Source: Evernia prunastri (taxonomy: Eukaryota > Ascomycota > Lecanoromycetes > Lecanorales > Parmeliaceae). Taken from it: DNA of 64,000 bases. How positions within the stretch are numbered: the stretch's first letter is position 1; each line of letters opens with the position of its first letter. A program made the position numbers and the translations under genes. The notes beneath the pieces are model-generated. The model searched no databases, was not told the DNA's origin, and was given only the letters and a program-made list of their open reading frames with translations. Of the stretch, positions 22,942 to 34,596 are shown piece by piece. The DNA is taken from assembly GCA_003184365.1 (NCBI GenBank), contig NKYR01000052.1, positions 1 through 64,000 of the forward strand, read 5' to 3'.

Positions 22942-24406
22942 GGTGGAAGGCATCCGGATCCTCATTTCCTTCCTAAGGTACCTATCCGTCAATGCAAATA
23001 GAGGTGCGGGTTCAGGCAGGTGCGATTTGGAGGAAAAGATACGGGCCAGTAATTCCAAACCGTATGGAAAAGGTTTTCAACTAAACAGTATCAAAACAAT
23101 CATCATCGGTTTTTTTCGTCTTCTTCCGTTTGAATTTTTTTCAAGCGGTCCTAACGTCTACGGATGTAGTGTATGACACGATGTGACGGAGAAAGTCGCA
23201 TGGAACGAAGTAGCAGCTGCAGCTACAGTTGCTGATCTCATGATGATGCTCTAGTTGAATGAAGCCTTATTGACTTCAATAGGAGCTGATAGCGCCTACA
23301 AGAGTCAAGAGTAGTAGCTCGTCGTTGGTCATTACCCGAATACGCGCCCTTGGCAAAAAGCCACTTCTACCTTACTTTATGCTGTAGGTACTAAGGTAGG
23401 TACTACTAGTTCCGGCCTAACGTCGGCTCTATCTCCGGCGGGATCGACAATCTTGTTATGGACCATCTCTTTTCCCAAACTTTAGTCATTTGGGCACATA
23501 ACCTTACCCCGCACATACGGAGTAGTCTCCTCAACTCCCGGACATTACTCCTATATGATGCATCTTCCCCCCCCCGCATCTCAGTCCTCAGCTTCACTAA
23601 TGCAGATGTTGGAACGACTCAACACTCGCTTCCACTAACAGTCTTTCGGCCTAGTACATTGATATATGAAGGCCTTTCCTGTACATAGAATCCTTCTTCC
23701 TTAGACATCATTAGGAATGCCAAATCTAGTGATTCAGTCTCACAGCAGTAACTGCAGTACCAAGTACTTACCAACAGCAGACTATCGTGCGCCCCTTCGG
23801 CCCCAACTCNTTTAGTCATTTGGGCACATAACCTTACCCCGCACATACGGAGTAGTCTCCTCAACTCCCGGACATTACTCCTATATGATGCATCTTCCCC
23901 CCCCCCGCATCTCAGTCCTCAGCTTCACTAATGCAGATGTTGGAACGACTCAACACTCGCTTCCACTAACAGTCTTTCGGCCTAGTACATTGATATATGA
24001 AGGCCTTTCCTGTACATAGAATCCTTCTTCCTTAGACATCATTAGGAATACCAAATCTAGTGATTCAGTCTCACAGCAGTAACTGCAGTACCAAGTACTT
24101 ACCAACAGCAGACTATCGTGCGCCCCTTCGGCCCCAACTCCCCACAGAGTACGAGAAAAGAGCTCCCGTTGCGAGCCCGAGAGCGTCCGACTGCCGCCAC
24201 CAGTGCAAGTCCGACGACCGGAGGCCCTCGGTGGAGACTGAGCCTAGTGCCTGAGCATCTCACTTCTCCTCACTTCCTTGGACGCCGCTTCGAGAGCAGG
24301 AAGGGGCATTGTTTGGATCAAAAAAGTGGACTTTTCATTTCCAGAGAGTTAACGAGATCATCTTGCAGCAAGCTAGGGATCCAGAAGACAGGTCCAGATC
24401 CCCTCT
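22942..24406. other. Intergenic with assembly duplication
   Basis: Contains the ABM gene promoter, a homopolymer-rich low-complexity stretch and the duplicated block around the N at 23,810. A plus-strand fragment at ~24140-24255 reads SPRASDCRHQCKSDDRRPS, faintly reminiscent of a Zn2Cys6 binuclear-cluster motif but lacking most cysteines. I do not call a gene. Confidence 0.4.
23481..24140. repeat. Tandem ~330-bp duplication flanking a 1-base gap
   Basis: Copy 1 is 23481-23809 and copy 2 is 23811-24140, separated only by N at 23810. They differ by one C in a poly-C run and one G/A substitution. This is the signature of two contig ends that overlap but were joined by a placeholder N, i.e. a false duplication, rather than a biological tandem repeat. 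Confidence 0.8.
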
Positions 24407-25734
24407 TTACCAAACTTTGCCCGTCAGGTCTCCCCACCACACATCTCCGTTCGCGACGTACCACGCGACCGACCGCTTCAAGCCTTCGTCCAAGCTCACC
24501 TTCTGTTCCCACCCCAAATCCCTCAGCTTCCCGCAATCCATCCCTTGGCCCGCATCTACGTAGGGTCGCCCGGGAACGGTTTGAAACCACTTGTTGGTGC
24601 CGTTCCCGTTCACCTCTTGATCCGCCGGGCCAGTGCCGTCAACGGCGTGGGTGGGCGGATGCACGAGGCTGATGAGTTTGAGGGAGATGTTCGAGTTGCT
24701 GATTTCTGACTCGGGGTCGTATGGCCCGAGGTTGTAGCATGAGTTCGGGGGAGCAAGATGCAGGATGTAGTTGAAGGCGTTGGCAGCGTCGCCGGCGTAC
24801 AGGTACCGCTTGCGTTGCCATCCGCCATCGTGCAGCGGGAGCGGCTTGTCTCGGGTCAGGAGCATGCTGAATTTGGGGACGATTTCTGAAAAAGGCAGAA
24901 GACGGACGGGTAAGCGCAAATGCCATCTTAGTTCGGCACTGAAAGATAGATGCATGGAGATAGCGGCTAACAGGGGGAGGGGAGGGAGGGGGAGGCCGGC
25001 GACTCACTGTCTGGAAATTGCATTGGTCCATAGATGTTATTAGCCCTGACGATCACCGTTTTGACAGACGTGCTGTGACCCAAGGCCACCACGAGCATCT
25101 CCGCTGCCGCTTTGCCGGCTCCATAAGGACTCATGGGCGCTAGCGCCTCGTCTTCTCGATGTCCCGTTGGGCCCGCCTGGGTTGCGCCATAAACCTCATA
25201 GGAAGACATGTGAACGAATCTCTTCACATCACACTCTTTGGCGCATTCGAGCATGATCTGCGTTCCGTAAATGTTAGTCGCTGCGAAAGCGCGAGGTGCC
25301 TTGAAGCTAGCGTCAACATTGGTTCGAGCGGCCAAATGGATGATGGTGTCGATCTCATATTTCCGGAGGCAGGAGGCCACTTGATCGTGGTCGGTGATGT
25401 CGCCATTGACGAAGGTGAAGTTAGGCATGGATTCCAACTCGCGCGTATTGTTCATAGAGGCGCCGTAATCGAGTTTGTCGAATGACACCAAACGGTAGTT
25501 GGGGTAGGTCAAGGTCAGGGTTCGGATGATCCATGATCCTCTGTATCATCAATTAGCATTTCATCAAGCCGAGCTCGAGTCTGATAAAGCCGTTGAGCTT
25601 ATAGTGGCAGGAAAGGGGAAGGAGATGTATTACATGAAACCATTGCCTCCAGTCACCAAGAAGTTCTTGCTATCTGGCAATGGATCAAACCTTGTAGTGT
25701 TTCCCAAGACCTGATTCTCAATTTCGCCGTCCAT
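24407..25734 (-). CDS. NDP-sugar 4,6-dehydratase-like SDR (RmlB family)
   Basis: Extended SDR of the dTDP-glucose 4,6-dehydratase family. Three exons (25734-25634, 25540-25008, 24885-24407) give 370 residues, close to RmlB. The NAD motif TGGNGFIGS is split by the first intron (residues ~30-38); also DKLDYGAS, VNGDITD, HLAARTNVDAS, catalytic YGAGK (Tyr/Lys, ~ residue 180) and a C-terminal substrate region with VPGRPYVDAGQGMDC. Where RmlB enzymes have catalytic Thr-Asp-Glu (STDEVYG), this protein has SSYEVYG: the Asp acid is Tyr. It may therefore not be a standard 4,6-dehydratase. Divergent from the cyclase megaenzyme gene with a shared ~620-bp promoter. Confidence 0.85.
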
Positions 25735-26353
25735 TGCCTTGAGTAACTCTTGAACTTGTCGATTGAACGGACTTTATACACCACAACCAATTCTTTTTTT
25801 TTTTTTTTTTTTTTTGAAGATGAAAGGCTTGCAAAGTTGAAAGGCGTAGGGAACTCGCTGTACGAAGACCAAAGAATGAGCCCAGTGTCTCAGGGATGAA
25901 TGCAAATCTTTCAAGCATTAAAATACATGAGCATTAACGGCCGGGTCTAATTCGATCCGATCCCATACCGCTTACAACAGAATCCCCTGGTCGCGAGACG
26001 GATCTAGAGATCGGCACGCTCGACCACGGGACAATTATCATTGTCAAGGATGGCGTCTTTCAAGCTGCAGGTATCGAGGCGGGGGAAGAAATCTGCTACT
26101 CTCTCCCCGGTTGGTGAGCGCTAGTCTAGCTTGGTAAACTCCAAGTGGATTCTGAGGCTGATTTTGCTTGCACTAGTCCTGTTGATGCATTAATAAGATC
26201 GAGGCTAGACTAGTGACTATTAAATTGAGATACTTCACCTCTCCACAAGCTGGCGTATGCTAGCACCGCATACTTCCGCAGCGAATTGAATCATTGCTGA
26301 CAGACTTCGCAGGGAGAGCCAGTTGAGAGAGCCAGAGCTAATTGACGGCGAAA
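25735..26353. promoter_or_regulatory. Divergent promoter region of the dehydratase and cyclase genes
   Basis: 620 bp between two oppositely directed start codons. It carries a T-run of about 22 at ~25794-25815, a common nucleosome-excluding element in fungal promoters. It also has an exon-like open stretch at 25960-26118 (see findings) and a good intron-end signal (GCTGAC...CGCAG at ~26293-26312), hinting that the cyclase gene may have an upstream non-coding or short coding exon. Confidence 0.5.
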
Positions 26354-29300
26354 ATGTGGTTCGGTGAGACTACTGGATTTTTCTCTTATCCGCCAGCGGA
26401 GACGGACAACCGTTCAAAGGTCATTGTACTTTCTGGCGAAGTGCAATATACAGAATTCCCGTTTGGCAGCCATCAAGGAATAAGAAACATGAACGGCAAC
26501 GCTGCGTTTCGTACGCAAGAGACAAATCCTGATCAGAATTGGGATGACCAGTATAAGCATCAACGCATGAGTGTATCTAGTGAGCGCCATGTCAGAGTTC
26601 ACACAGCAAGAGTCAACGGTCTGTTTGATCCTGGCCAGAGAAGAAAGGCTAGCCTCTTGACCGACTACTTCGATCCTACGTACAATTTGAGTAGGAACTT
26701 ACTCATTGTGGTCGATGGTCACCTCCCTGACAGCATGAGAGCTCAAGTCGAGACCTATTTCGAATGGTGTAAGACAGAGAAGCAGCTCCAAGATTACAAG
26801 ATCCTTGCATTGGCTGTTCTTCCAACGGAAATCACACTAGGCAAAGTCTCAACTGTAGTCTCAGTCGCCAGGAAATTGAGACTTCGACGAAGAGATCTGT
26901 TCGTGGCCATCGGTAGCACAGCATTGACAAATACTGTGGGTTTCGCGGCACCTACATATCGAAGGTCAACGCCATGGATTTTCATACCTACCGATCTTGT
27001 TGGAGTCTTGCGTTGCCCAGGTTGTGACTACAAGGTCTCAGTAGATCATAGAACCGATGAAGGAAGACTTCACAGGGCAAAGTTTGCCTTGTCCCACCCT
27101 CCGATCGCCAGCTTTTTTGACTTGAGCTTCCTTGGTCCCCTACACAAACACGATATGAAACACGCCAAAGCTCTGATGATAGACCTGGCGGTCCGAACTG
27201 GGGGTGAGCTGCTCTCTCACCTCGAAGCTTATACAGACAAGATGTCCGCGAGTATCCAGGAGGCACCAAATCTTTTGACTGCCATTCAACTTGCTGCTGA
27301 TGCGAAAATCGGGGCCATCGATAAGCTTCCTCACGAAAACGATCTATGCCCAACTAACGTCGACTTTAGCGACTTGACAGCGCAGATCATTAACAAAATC
27401 ACGGATAACGCCACTGATCATGCTTATTCCACGGCTTTGGCAGTTTCTTTGACTTGTTCTTCACTCTTAGTCAAGAGAAGACTATGCAATGCAGACCTTG
27501 ACCGTGTCCTGAGCCTCATCCGCAGCGCAGATTTGCCAATATATGACGAAACGCTCCAAGCAAATGGACTGTGGAAGCATCTGATGCATTCGGCTCAAGA
27601 CCAAGCTGGAGCATCGGCGTTCATTTCTCCAATAGCTCTCGGGACAAAAGAGTGTTTGAAGATAACGGACTTTTCGCTTGACGACATTGGCCAAGCCCTG
27701 TCAATTCTCCGCAATCGCAGCCCCGGGACATTTTTGCAACCGTCTGGATCCAAGCATATAAGCCCCGCTGTGAATGATTGCAAAAGCAAAGATATTATGT
27801 CAGACAGCTTCTGCGAACAAACTGCAGTGCAGAATGTACAGTATCATGTCGTTCTAGTTCCAGATATTTTCAAAGCAAGCAATAAATCGCTTGTTCAGGA
27901 TTACTGTGTGGACAAGATCCAAGGACGCAGAAAGAAGATTCTGGTCGTCATCGACGATCATTTAGCGGGCACCGTCTCTGAGATTAAAGATTATTTCACA
28001 AAAAACAGCTCCGCCATCGAAAAATTCCGCATCTTCCCTATGCAGGTCTCCAGCAAAGGTAAGGACATCGATAGCGTGCTCAGAGTGGTCAATACCGCAA
28101 TAGATTTGGGAATATCGCGGCGAGATCTCCTGATTGTAGTAGGTGGGGGCACTCTCATGGACATTGTCGGATTTGCCGCGGCAATGTACGAAGGAGGGAC
28201 TCCTTACTTGAGGATTCCAACAACTCTTGTTGGCATGGTACGTATTTTCGGAGCTCATATTTCCTCTTTTGAACCTGATTCTGAGCTCTGAGACATGTCT
28301 TGGGACTGTGTGCTGCTTAAAAGCGTTTCAAGGCTCGCCATACCATCTGAATTAAGCAATGCTGACTCCGAAATCATAATCAGATCGATGCCGGAGTGGG
28401 GGCCAAAGTTGGTGTCAACTTCAAGAGCAGTAAGAGTTTGATCGAAAGCTACTTTCCTCCCACTGCATGTCTTAACGACCCCAAGTCTTTCTTGGTCAAG
28501 CTTCCACGACGACATTTCGCCTGCGGATTGGCCGAGGCAATCAAGATGGCCATAGTCAAAAGTCCCCGCCTCTTCGAGGTGATTGAGAGACATCACCGTG
28601 ACGTCAGATTCACTGGACACTCCTTTGAAATGATCTACCTCTCAATTCGCACCATGCTCGAGGAATTGGAGCCGAACCTTTACGAACACGACTTACGCCG
28701 GTATCCTGATTTTGGACATGAATTCGGCCATATTGTGGAGTCTCGTGCCAGACACAAGTTGCCCCATGGCGAGTGTGTTGCGATCGGCATGGCCATTTCT
28801 TCCTTTATAGCTTATCTGAAAGGACGTCTTTCGCAGTATGATCTGGAGAGAATACTGAATTGCATTCTGGACTTGGGCCTTCCGATTTACACGCCAGAAC
28901 ACGATTGCTGCAATGCAGATATCCTTTGGACCAAGATTTCAACCGAAGGAGTTGAGCATAAAGACGGCATGTTGTGGCTGGTAGTGCCAGAGACCATTGG
29001 CCGGGGAGGCTTCCTCGACAAAGTCTCCGAGATTGACGCAGTGCTAGTCAAACAAGCAGTCCTCGGCTTAAGACAGTATGCAGGTCAATACAATGGTGAA
29101 ACCGCCCCGACGACAAACGGTTCAACTGAGACTTATAAGTCATCGTCAAGCGACGCCCCGCTTCCAGAGACGGATGGAGAAGCTCTTGACGATAACGTGC
29201 CTCTTCTTTCTGACGGTGAGTTTCTCCTTTCCAACGGAGATAGGCATAAACCTACGACGGCGGCAATTCTTGGTGCGTCGAGCGACATTGGGTCGCAACT

Positions 29301-32300
29301 TGCATGCCATCTTGTGCGTCAAGGCATGCAAGTACTGTGTTCTCTCCGACCTACTTCTTTAAACTCATTCATGGCAAAGACAAGTCAAGTGAACCAGCAA
29401 ATGCGTATTTTCACCGGAGACCTTCTAGATTTGGCTAATCTGCGGTTAATAATCCAGGAAGCAGATGTCTTTTACAATATGGCGGGTATTGTCACACTCA
29501 GTTCGAAGCCTGAGGAATTTGCAAAAGTCATTGCTATTAATGGTTTTGCCCAGGGTGCGATCACACATTTAATCCAGAAGATGGGAAGGGAACGGAATAT
29601 CAACGTGATATATCCATCAACACAGCGAGTCCACCTAATCAGGGGGGACGCAACAGTCGAAGCGTGGATCAAGGACGCGGCTCAAGCGTACTCTGAAATC
29701 CAAGAGGCTCTGGGCGCTGAACAAAGCATGCTTGCTGCGCTGGAACAATTTGCTGAACAATTCATCTCCAGTCATCCGCTGCCAATAGGACCGAACGTGT
29801 ACGAGGTCTCGAAACGCCTTGGCGAGTATTTTGTCTCTTTGTTGCCCCGACGTCTTGTGGCCAGGATCTCGGGAGCGTATGGTCCCACCTTTAGCAGAGG
29901 CTTTGTCTATAGAGCGGCCAATCCTAAGCCCGAGGGCAACATCGAAACCTCGGAGGTCAGAGATTTCATTTACATCGATGACTTGAATGAAGTGCTTGGG
30001 AAAGCAGCCCAGGATCAAGTCTCGGACAATGAAGCTTTTGATGCGGCATCTGGCAAGAGCGTAGATCTACAGGAGGTGTGGCATACACTGAGAGTATTAA
30101 TAGGCGATCGTGCCTCAATCACCTTCAAAGATAAGGCGGATCAAGACGCACCGAAGCTTGATCCAACCTTTGCGCGCGGACTGCTGGGGAGAGATTTCAC
30201 CTCGGTCCATCTCGGATTGCGCAAGATATTTGAAGAATGCTCTCCAGATTCTCTTCGACCACGGCCAATCGTCCGCCTCCAACACCCAGAGACTTTTGGG
30301 CCTACGGAGAGTGAGAGTTTGGCTCAGAGTACATCTCAGTTGGAATTCGAGTGTCGTCATGACGGAGTCTGCATTCATGCCGAAAGGTGTCCGGTCATTG
30401 ATATTCTAGAACAGTGTTTGAATCGTTGGTTCAACCAGCTTGCGTCGTCTCACAAGAACGTTTTGACGGAGCGAGCAAGCGTCCCAGCGGACTCATATAT
30501 CAGGTTGAGGCCAGCTTCGGTCATGAGTCAGATTGGCGAGTTCACCATCGAAAAGGACGGAGAGAATGGCTGGCTGGGTTTCATTGACATCCATGCTGGC
30601 TTGGCCACAACAGTCGGCCGTCCACAAGTCTTGGGAAAGATGGAAGATGTCATCGGACGCATGGGTCACCATCTCTTGGCGTTCTTGTTAAGAGATCGGA
30701 AACCTTTATTGTCCGTCCTCGAGAAAAACCGAGAGCTAGCTGTGGCCCAGAGATGGCGAAAATTTCTTAAATATCGGGGTAGGCCTTATGTCATTGCACT
30801 GGACATTGGAGCAACCTACTTGCGAATTGGTATCATGGGTCCCGACGGTCTACTCCTACACGAGCCTATCCGAGTCCTCAGCCCCAGCAAATTAACGTAT
30901 CCTCAAGACACGCTTGATGTGCTTCAAGAGAGGTTACTGGACATATTGGTCTACCAAATCAACACCACTATGGCCAGCCATAGCAACGTGGTGTTCGAAG
31001 AAGTTGGCATATCATTTGGTGCCGTTATATCTGGTGATGGGATTGTGAAAGATGCAAGTATTCTTTGGGATGAACCAGCTCGAGATTACGACTTCAGAAA
31101 CTCTTTACTGCAACGCTTGCCTGGTCTCCGAATAACAATACAAAATGACATCTCAGCGGCCGCTTGGCGGTACCACGACCACGGTCGATTCTGTCTCATT
31201 ACTGTAAGCTCAGGCCTTAGCAACAAGGTTTTTAACCGCGATCTTCGCGTGCTTCACCAGCTTGATCTTGATTCTGCCGAAATCGGTGGTGAGATGGGCC
31301 ATGTAGTTGTAGAGCCGCGTGCTGTAGACATGGCAATCCAGCATGCCAGGTTGCAGGCAGCAACCCACCCCGAGAAATTCTGGCAGTCACGATTGAGTGC
31401 TTATGCACGTGGGAACATCCAGGACATGAGTGCGCGACACTTGGGAATGGCGGCCAAAGAGGGTGATGGGTTTGCGGTGCGCCTGCTAGAAGAAATGAAT
31501 ATTCCGTATTGCGCTTGCGGCAACCTTGCGGATCTGTGCTCATACAGTTCTGGACGCGCAGCATTGCACTATGCTCAGAGGTTGGCCACTCGCGAAAGTT
31601 ATGGCATCTTGCCGAACGACATCACTGACGAGTGGCTCCAACGGGCAATCGCAACGAGTCATCCGCTGGCACTCAAAGTCTTATATGATTCGACTTATCC
31701 ATTGGCACTACGCATCTTGCAGCTGGCTGCGGATATCGGTCTGCACAAAGTCATAATAGTTGGCGGTTTCGCAATCAGAACCGGGCGAATGACGTACCTA
31801 CAGACACTGCGAGATCATTTGGTACGATTTTACCACCCATCGGCCTATTTTGGGGAGTGGACCATGCGGGATATCCGCGGACTCGTCCAATTTGGTATCG
31901 ACGATGACAACGACGGTCTCATTGGTATAGGCAATTTCGTACAGCATCTCCGCGAGAAATATCGAGCCGTCGAGAAAGTGGTTGGAGAGCAATCTCTTAC
32001 AGTCATCACAAGAAGTATTCCCCCATGCGGCGCTCAGGATATTCTAGTCAAGGTGGTGTTCTCTGGGATATGTACGACCGACCTACAGATCTTGCGCGGC
32101 GAACGTGGTCATGAGCCAATAGTACTTGGCCATGAGGGCGTGTGCCAGGTAGTGCAGGTAGGCAGAGAGGTGAAGGGATTAGATGTCGGTGAGATGGTAG
32201 TCCTGAATCCCAATAATCCATTGGATGATTTCGATAAGCTGGGGCATACCAGGGAAGGGCTGTACCAAGAATATTTGAAATTCGGCAAGGAGTTTGTCGA

Positions 32301-34596
32301 GAGAGGACAAGTTCTGAGCTTGGGACGTTCCGCAGTCAGTGCATCGGATACGCTCGTTGAACCATTAAGCTGTGTGATTGCAGCGCAGGAGCGCATCAAA
32401 GATCGCATCGTCGGTAAAAATGTCCTCGTTATTGGCGCTGGTATGATGGGATTGCTTTTTGTTTTGATGAATGTCAAAATGGGCGCGCGCAATGTTTTCT
32501 TGGCAAATCGTTCAAAAGAAAATCTTCACTTCGCGGTCGCAAGGCAAATCATAGAGGAAGGAAAAAGTTTCATTATTGGGGAGGACTTTCTTTCACAGGT
32601 TGATGAAGTGTCGGCAGGAGAAGGTGCCGATGTCATCATCATTTGTATGTCTCTTGGGCAGGGAGTTCGTGCCACACAAGATGCGATCACTTCTGTGAAC
32701 GCGGGGGGCTGTGTGTATCTCTTTGCGGGATTTCGCCCTGGAGATATGGTGGTCACAGATGGAGGCGTGAAGACGGATGCCTGGTCAATCCGAACTGGTT
32801 GGAAGACTGAACAGATCCAAGTCGCCAGTAAACCCGTGGATTTATCAGGTCATCGCGGGAGTCGGAAGGAAGATCTCGCCCTGGCTGCCAAAATCATTCG
32901 TGATGATACTTTTACTTTCGGCAGAGTGATCTCGCACATCATCTCGCTTGATCTCCTGCCGAGTGTTGTGCAGACGCTCGTTCGAAACGGAAGCATCAAT
33001 GGTTCACCAGCTAAGCGTGTGGTCATCGATATGGCTGCCCCAGATAACACAGTCAATTCCACGGAGGAACTTCCGCTGCGTCACCTCTGTGAAGCTGCAA
33101 GCAAACAGAAGGACGCTATTTCGATGGGAAATCTCTTTCGGGAGATTGGTTTTGAAGACGATGCCTCTTTATTAGGCTGGGTTTATCCGCCATCGTGGCA
33201 GGAAATCAAACAGACGGTCGAAATGGCTACAAGGATGAGGTCATTGAAATCGAAACTTCATTTTATCTGGGTCGGCACCGGAGCGTGGGTCTTTTTGGTG
33301 GATAGTCTCCTGGAAAGCACATCCGCGAGTCAAGGCACTACCTTCCATACACTCCAAAGTCTCGATCCACAGGCGCTAGCAGATCTGCTCGCCCGCATAG
33401 AAGATCTTTCTCTAGCCGTTTGTCTGGGTGTGAGCCAATCGGGCCAGACGATGGAGACTGTCATGTTGATGAACTCATTGCGGGAGCGCTTTGATACTGC
33501 TGGACTTGATTACCGAGACCATTTTGCTTGGCTAACAGATACGTGTACATCTGCGCGTGATGACAAAAGAGGCGAAGCAGTGATTCGGTCCCTTAAGGAT
33601 CATGACTGGAGGGACGTTGATATGGTACCACTAACATTTGGAAATCGTGCCGACATCAATGCCCTGTTTTGCGCGCCACACTCTACTCCAATGTTCTTGT
33701 CTCTGAGTATCTTACTTCACGATGATTGGAAGGCCATTCAGCAAACGTACCAGCAGTACCTGGCATTAAGAGATGAGGCTGTGCGCCAAGTCCTCCCAAG
33801 AGCATACTCTGTCGCCTCAAATCTTGTCGAACACATCCAAGTGAGTCTGGATGAGAGCATCGCCCCGGCCGCGAAAAGACTTGTCACCCAGCTCATAGAC
33901 CAAGGACTGGGTTCAAAACAGGTCGGATACAATCCGCGAGCATGCGTGGCTTCTTGTGGTGAGGGAGCTGGATCTGGGCACCTGGCATTGCAAATACCGG
34001 TGGAAGCTTCGAAGATCGTGAAGGTGATGCTGACGGTCAATGCATGCTCAATCTTCGTTGCAATGGTGGCGTACCATAGGAAGATCGATTTCGTTACCCA
34101 TCCCAAAGTGAACTTGTACAAGCGCAGGGCCAAAGAGCTGGTAGCTGCTCCAGCAGTCGAGCAAGACGTTTCCGATCCTGGTTCAGTGAGTGGCGACATT
34201 TTGACTTATCTGAGCAACAACTATCGAACGCGTTTCGTGCAGATTCTCTGCTATGGACATGTGATCACGACCTCTCAGCAGAGCGTAAAAGACTGGCTGG
34301 CATCGCAATTGGCGCTAACGGCTGAGAGCATAACCATTGACGTCATCTCAGGCGAAGAATGGAACCATTCAAGGTACCAGGCGGCGGCACAAGTTGAGGA
34401 CACTTTGTATGTGATCCTTGTACCGCAGAGCTATTGCTACCAAGTGAGTGGAATCTCGAAGAGAACCATCCACGGCAATACCGATATGCTCCAAGCGATA
34501 GCCCGCGCTACGTACGAGACACTCCTTCCCAAGACGTTGTATTTTCAAGTAGGTGAAGACTTCCTGAAGGACCACGTTTCATCGGACGCCGTGTAA
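26354..34596 (+). CDS. Multidomain cyclitol synthase: sugar-phosphate cyclase x2 - SDR - ROK kinase - MDR dehydrogenase - SIS isomerase
   Basis: Two exons, 26354-28237 and 28384-34596 (146-nt intron, GTACGT...ATCAG), encode ~2,698 residues. The first ATG is uncertain (26489 also possible). Domains: ~79-455 a degenerate sugar-phosphate cyclase (AIGST replaces GGG; metal-site histidines missing). ~495-880 an intact cyclase with GGGTLMDIVGFAA (~597), RIPTTLVGMIDAGVGAKVGVN, EELEPNLYEH (~721), DFGHEFGH (~737) and LPHGE (~754), EEVS-like rather than dehydroquinate-synthase-like. ~915-1255 extended SDR (GASSDIG, YEVSK ~1101). ~1285-1425 unassigned. ~1430-1776 ROK kinase (DIGATYLRIG, GEMGH, CACG). 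~1832-2182 zinc MDR (C, D, GHE; VIGAGMMG). ~2190-2698 PGI-like SIS (GVSQSGQTMETV). Likely makes, phosphorylates and oxidises a cyclitol. Confidence 0.88.

Noticed and set aside
23481..24140. Genuine tandem repeat or transposon long repeat
   Set aside because: The copies abut exactly at an N and have no terminal motifs or target duplications; an assembly artefact explains it better.
26354..34596. AROM-type pentafunctional shikimate enzyme
   Set aside because: Apart from the cyclase there is no EPSP synthase, shikimate kinase, dehydroquinase or shikimate dehydrogenase motif; the partner domains are SDR, ROK, MDR and SIS.
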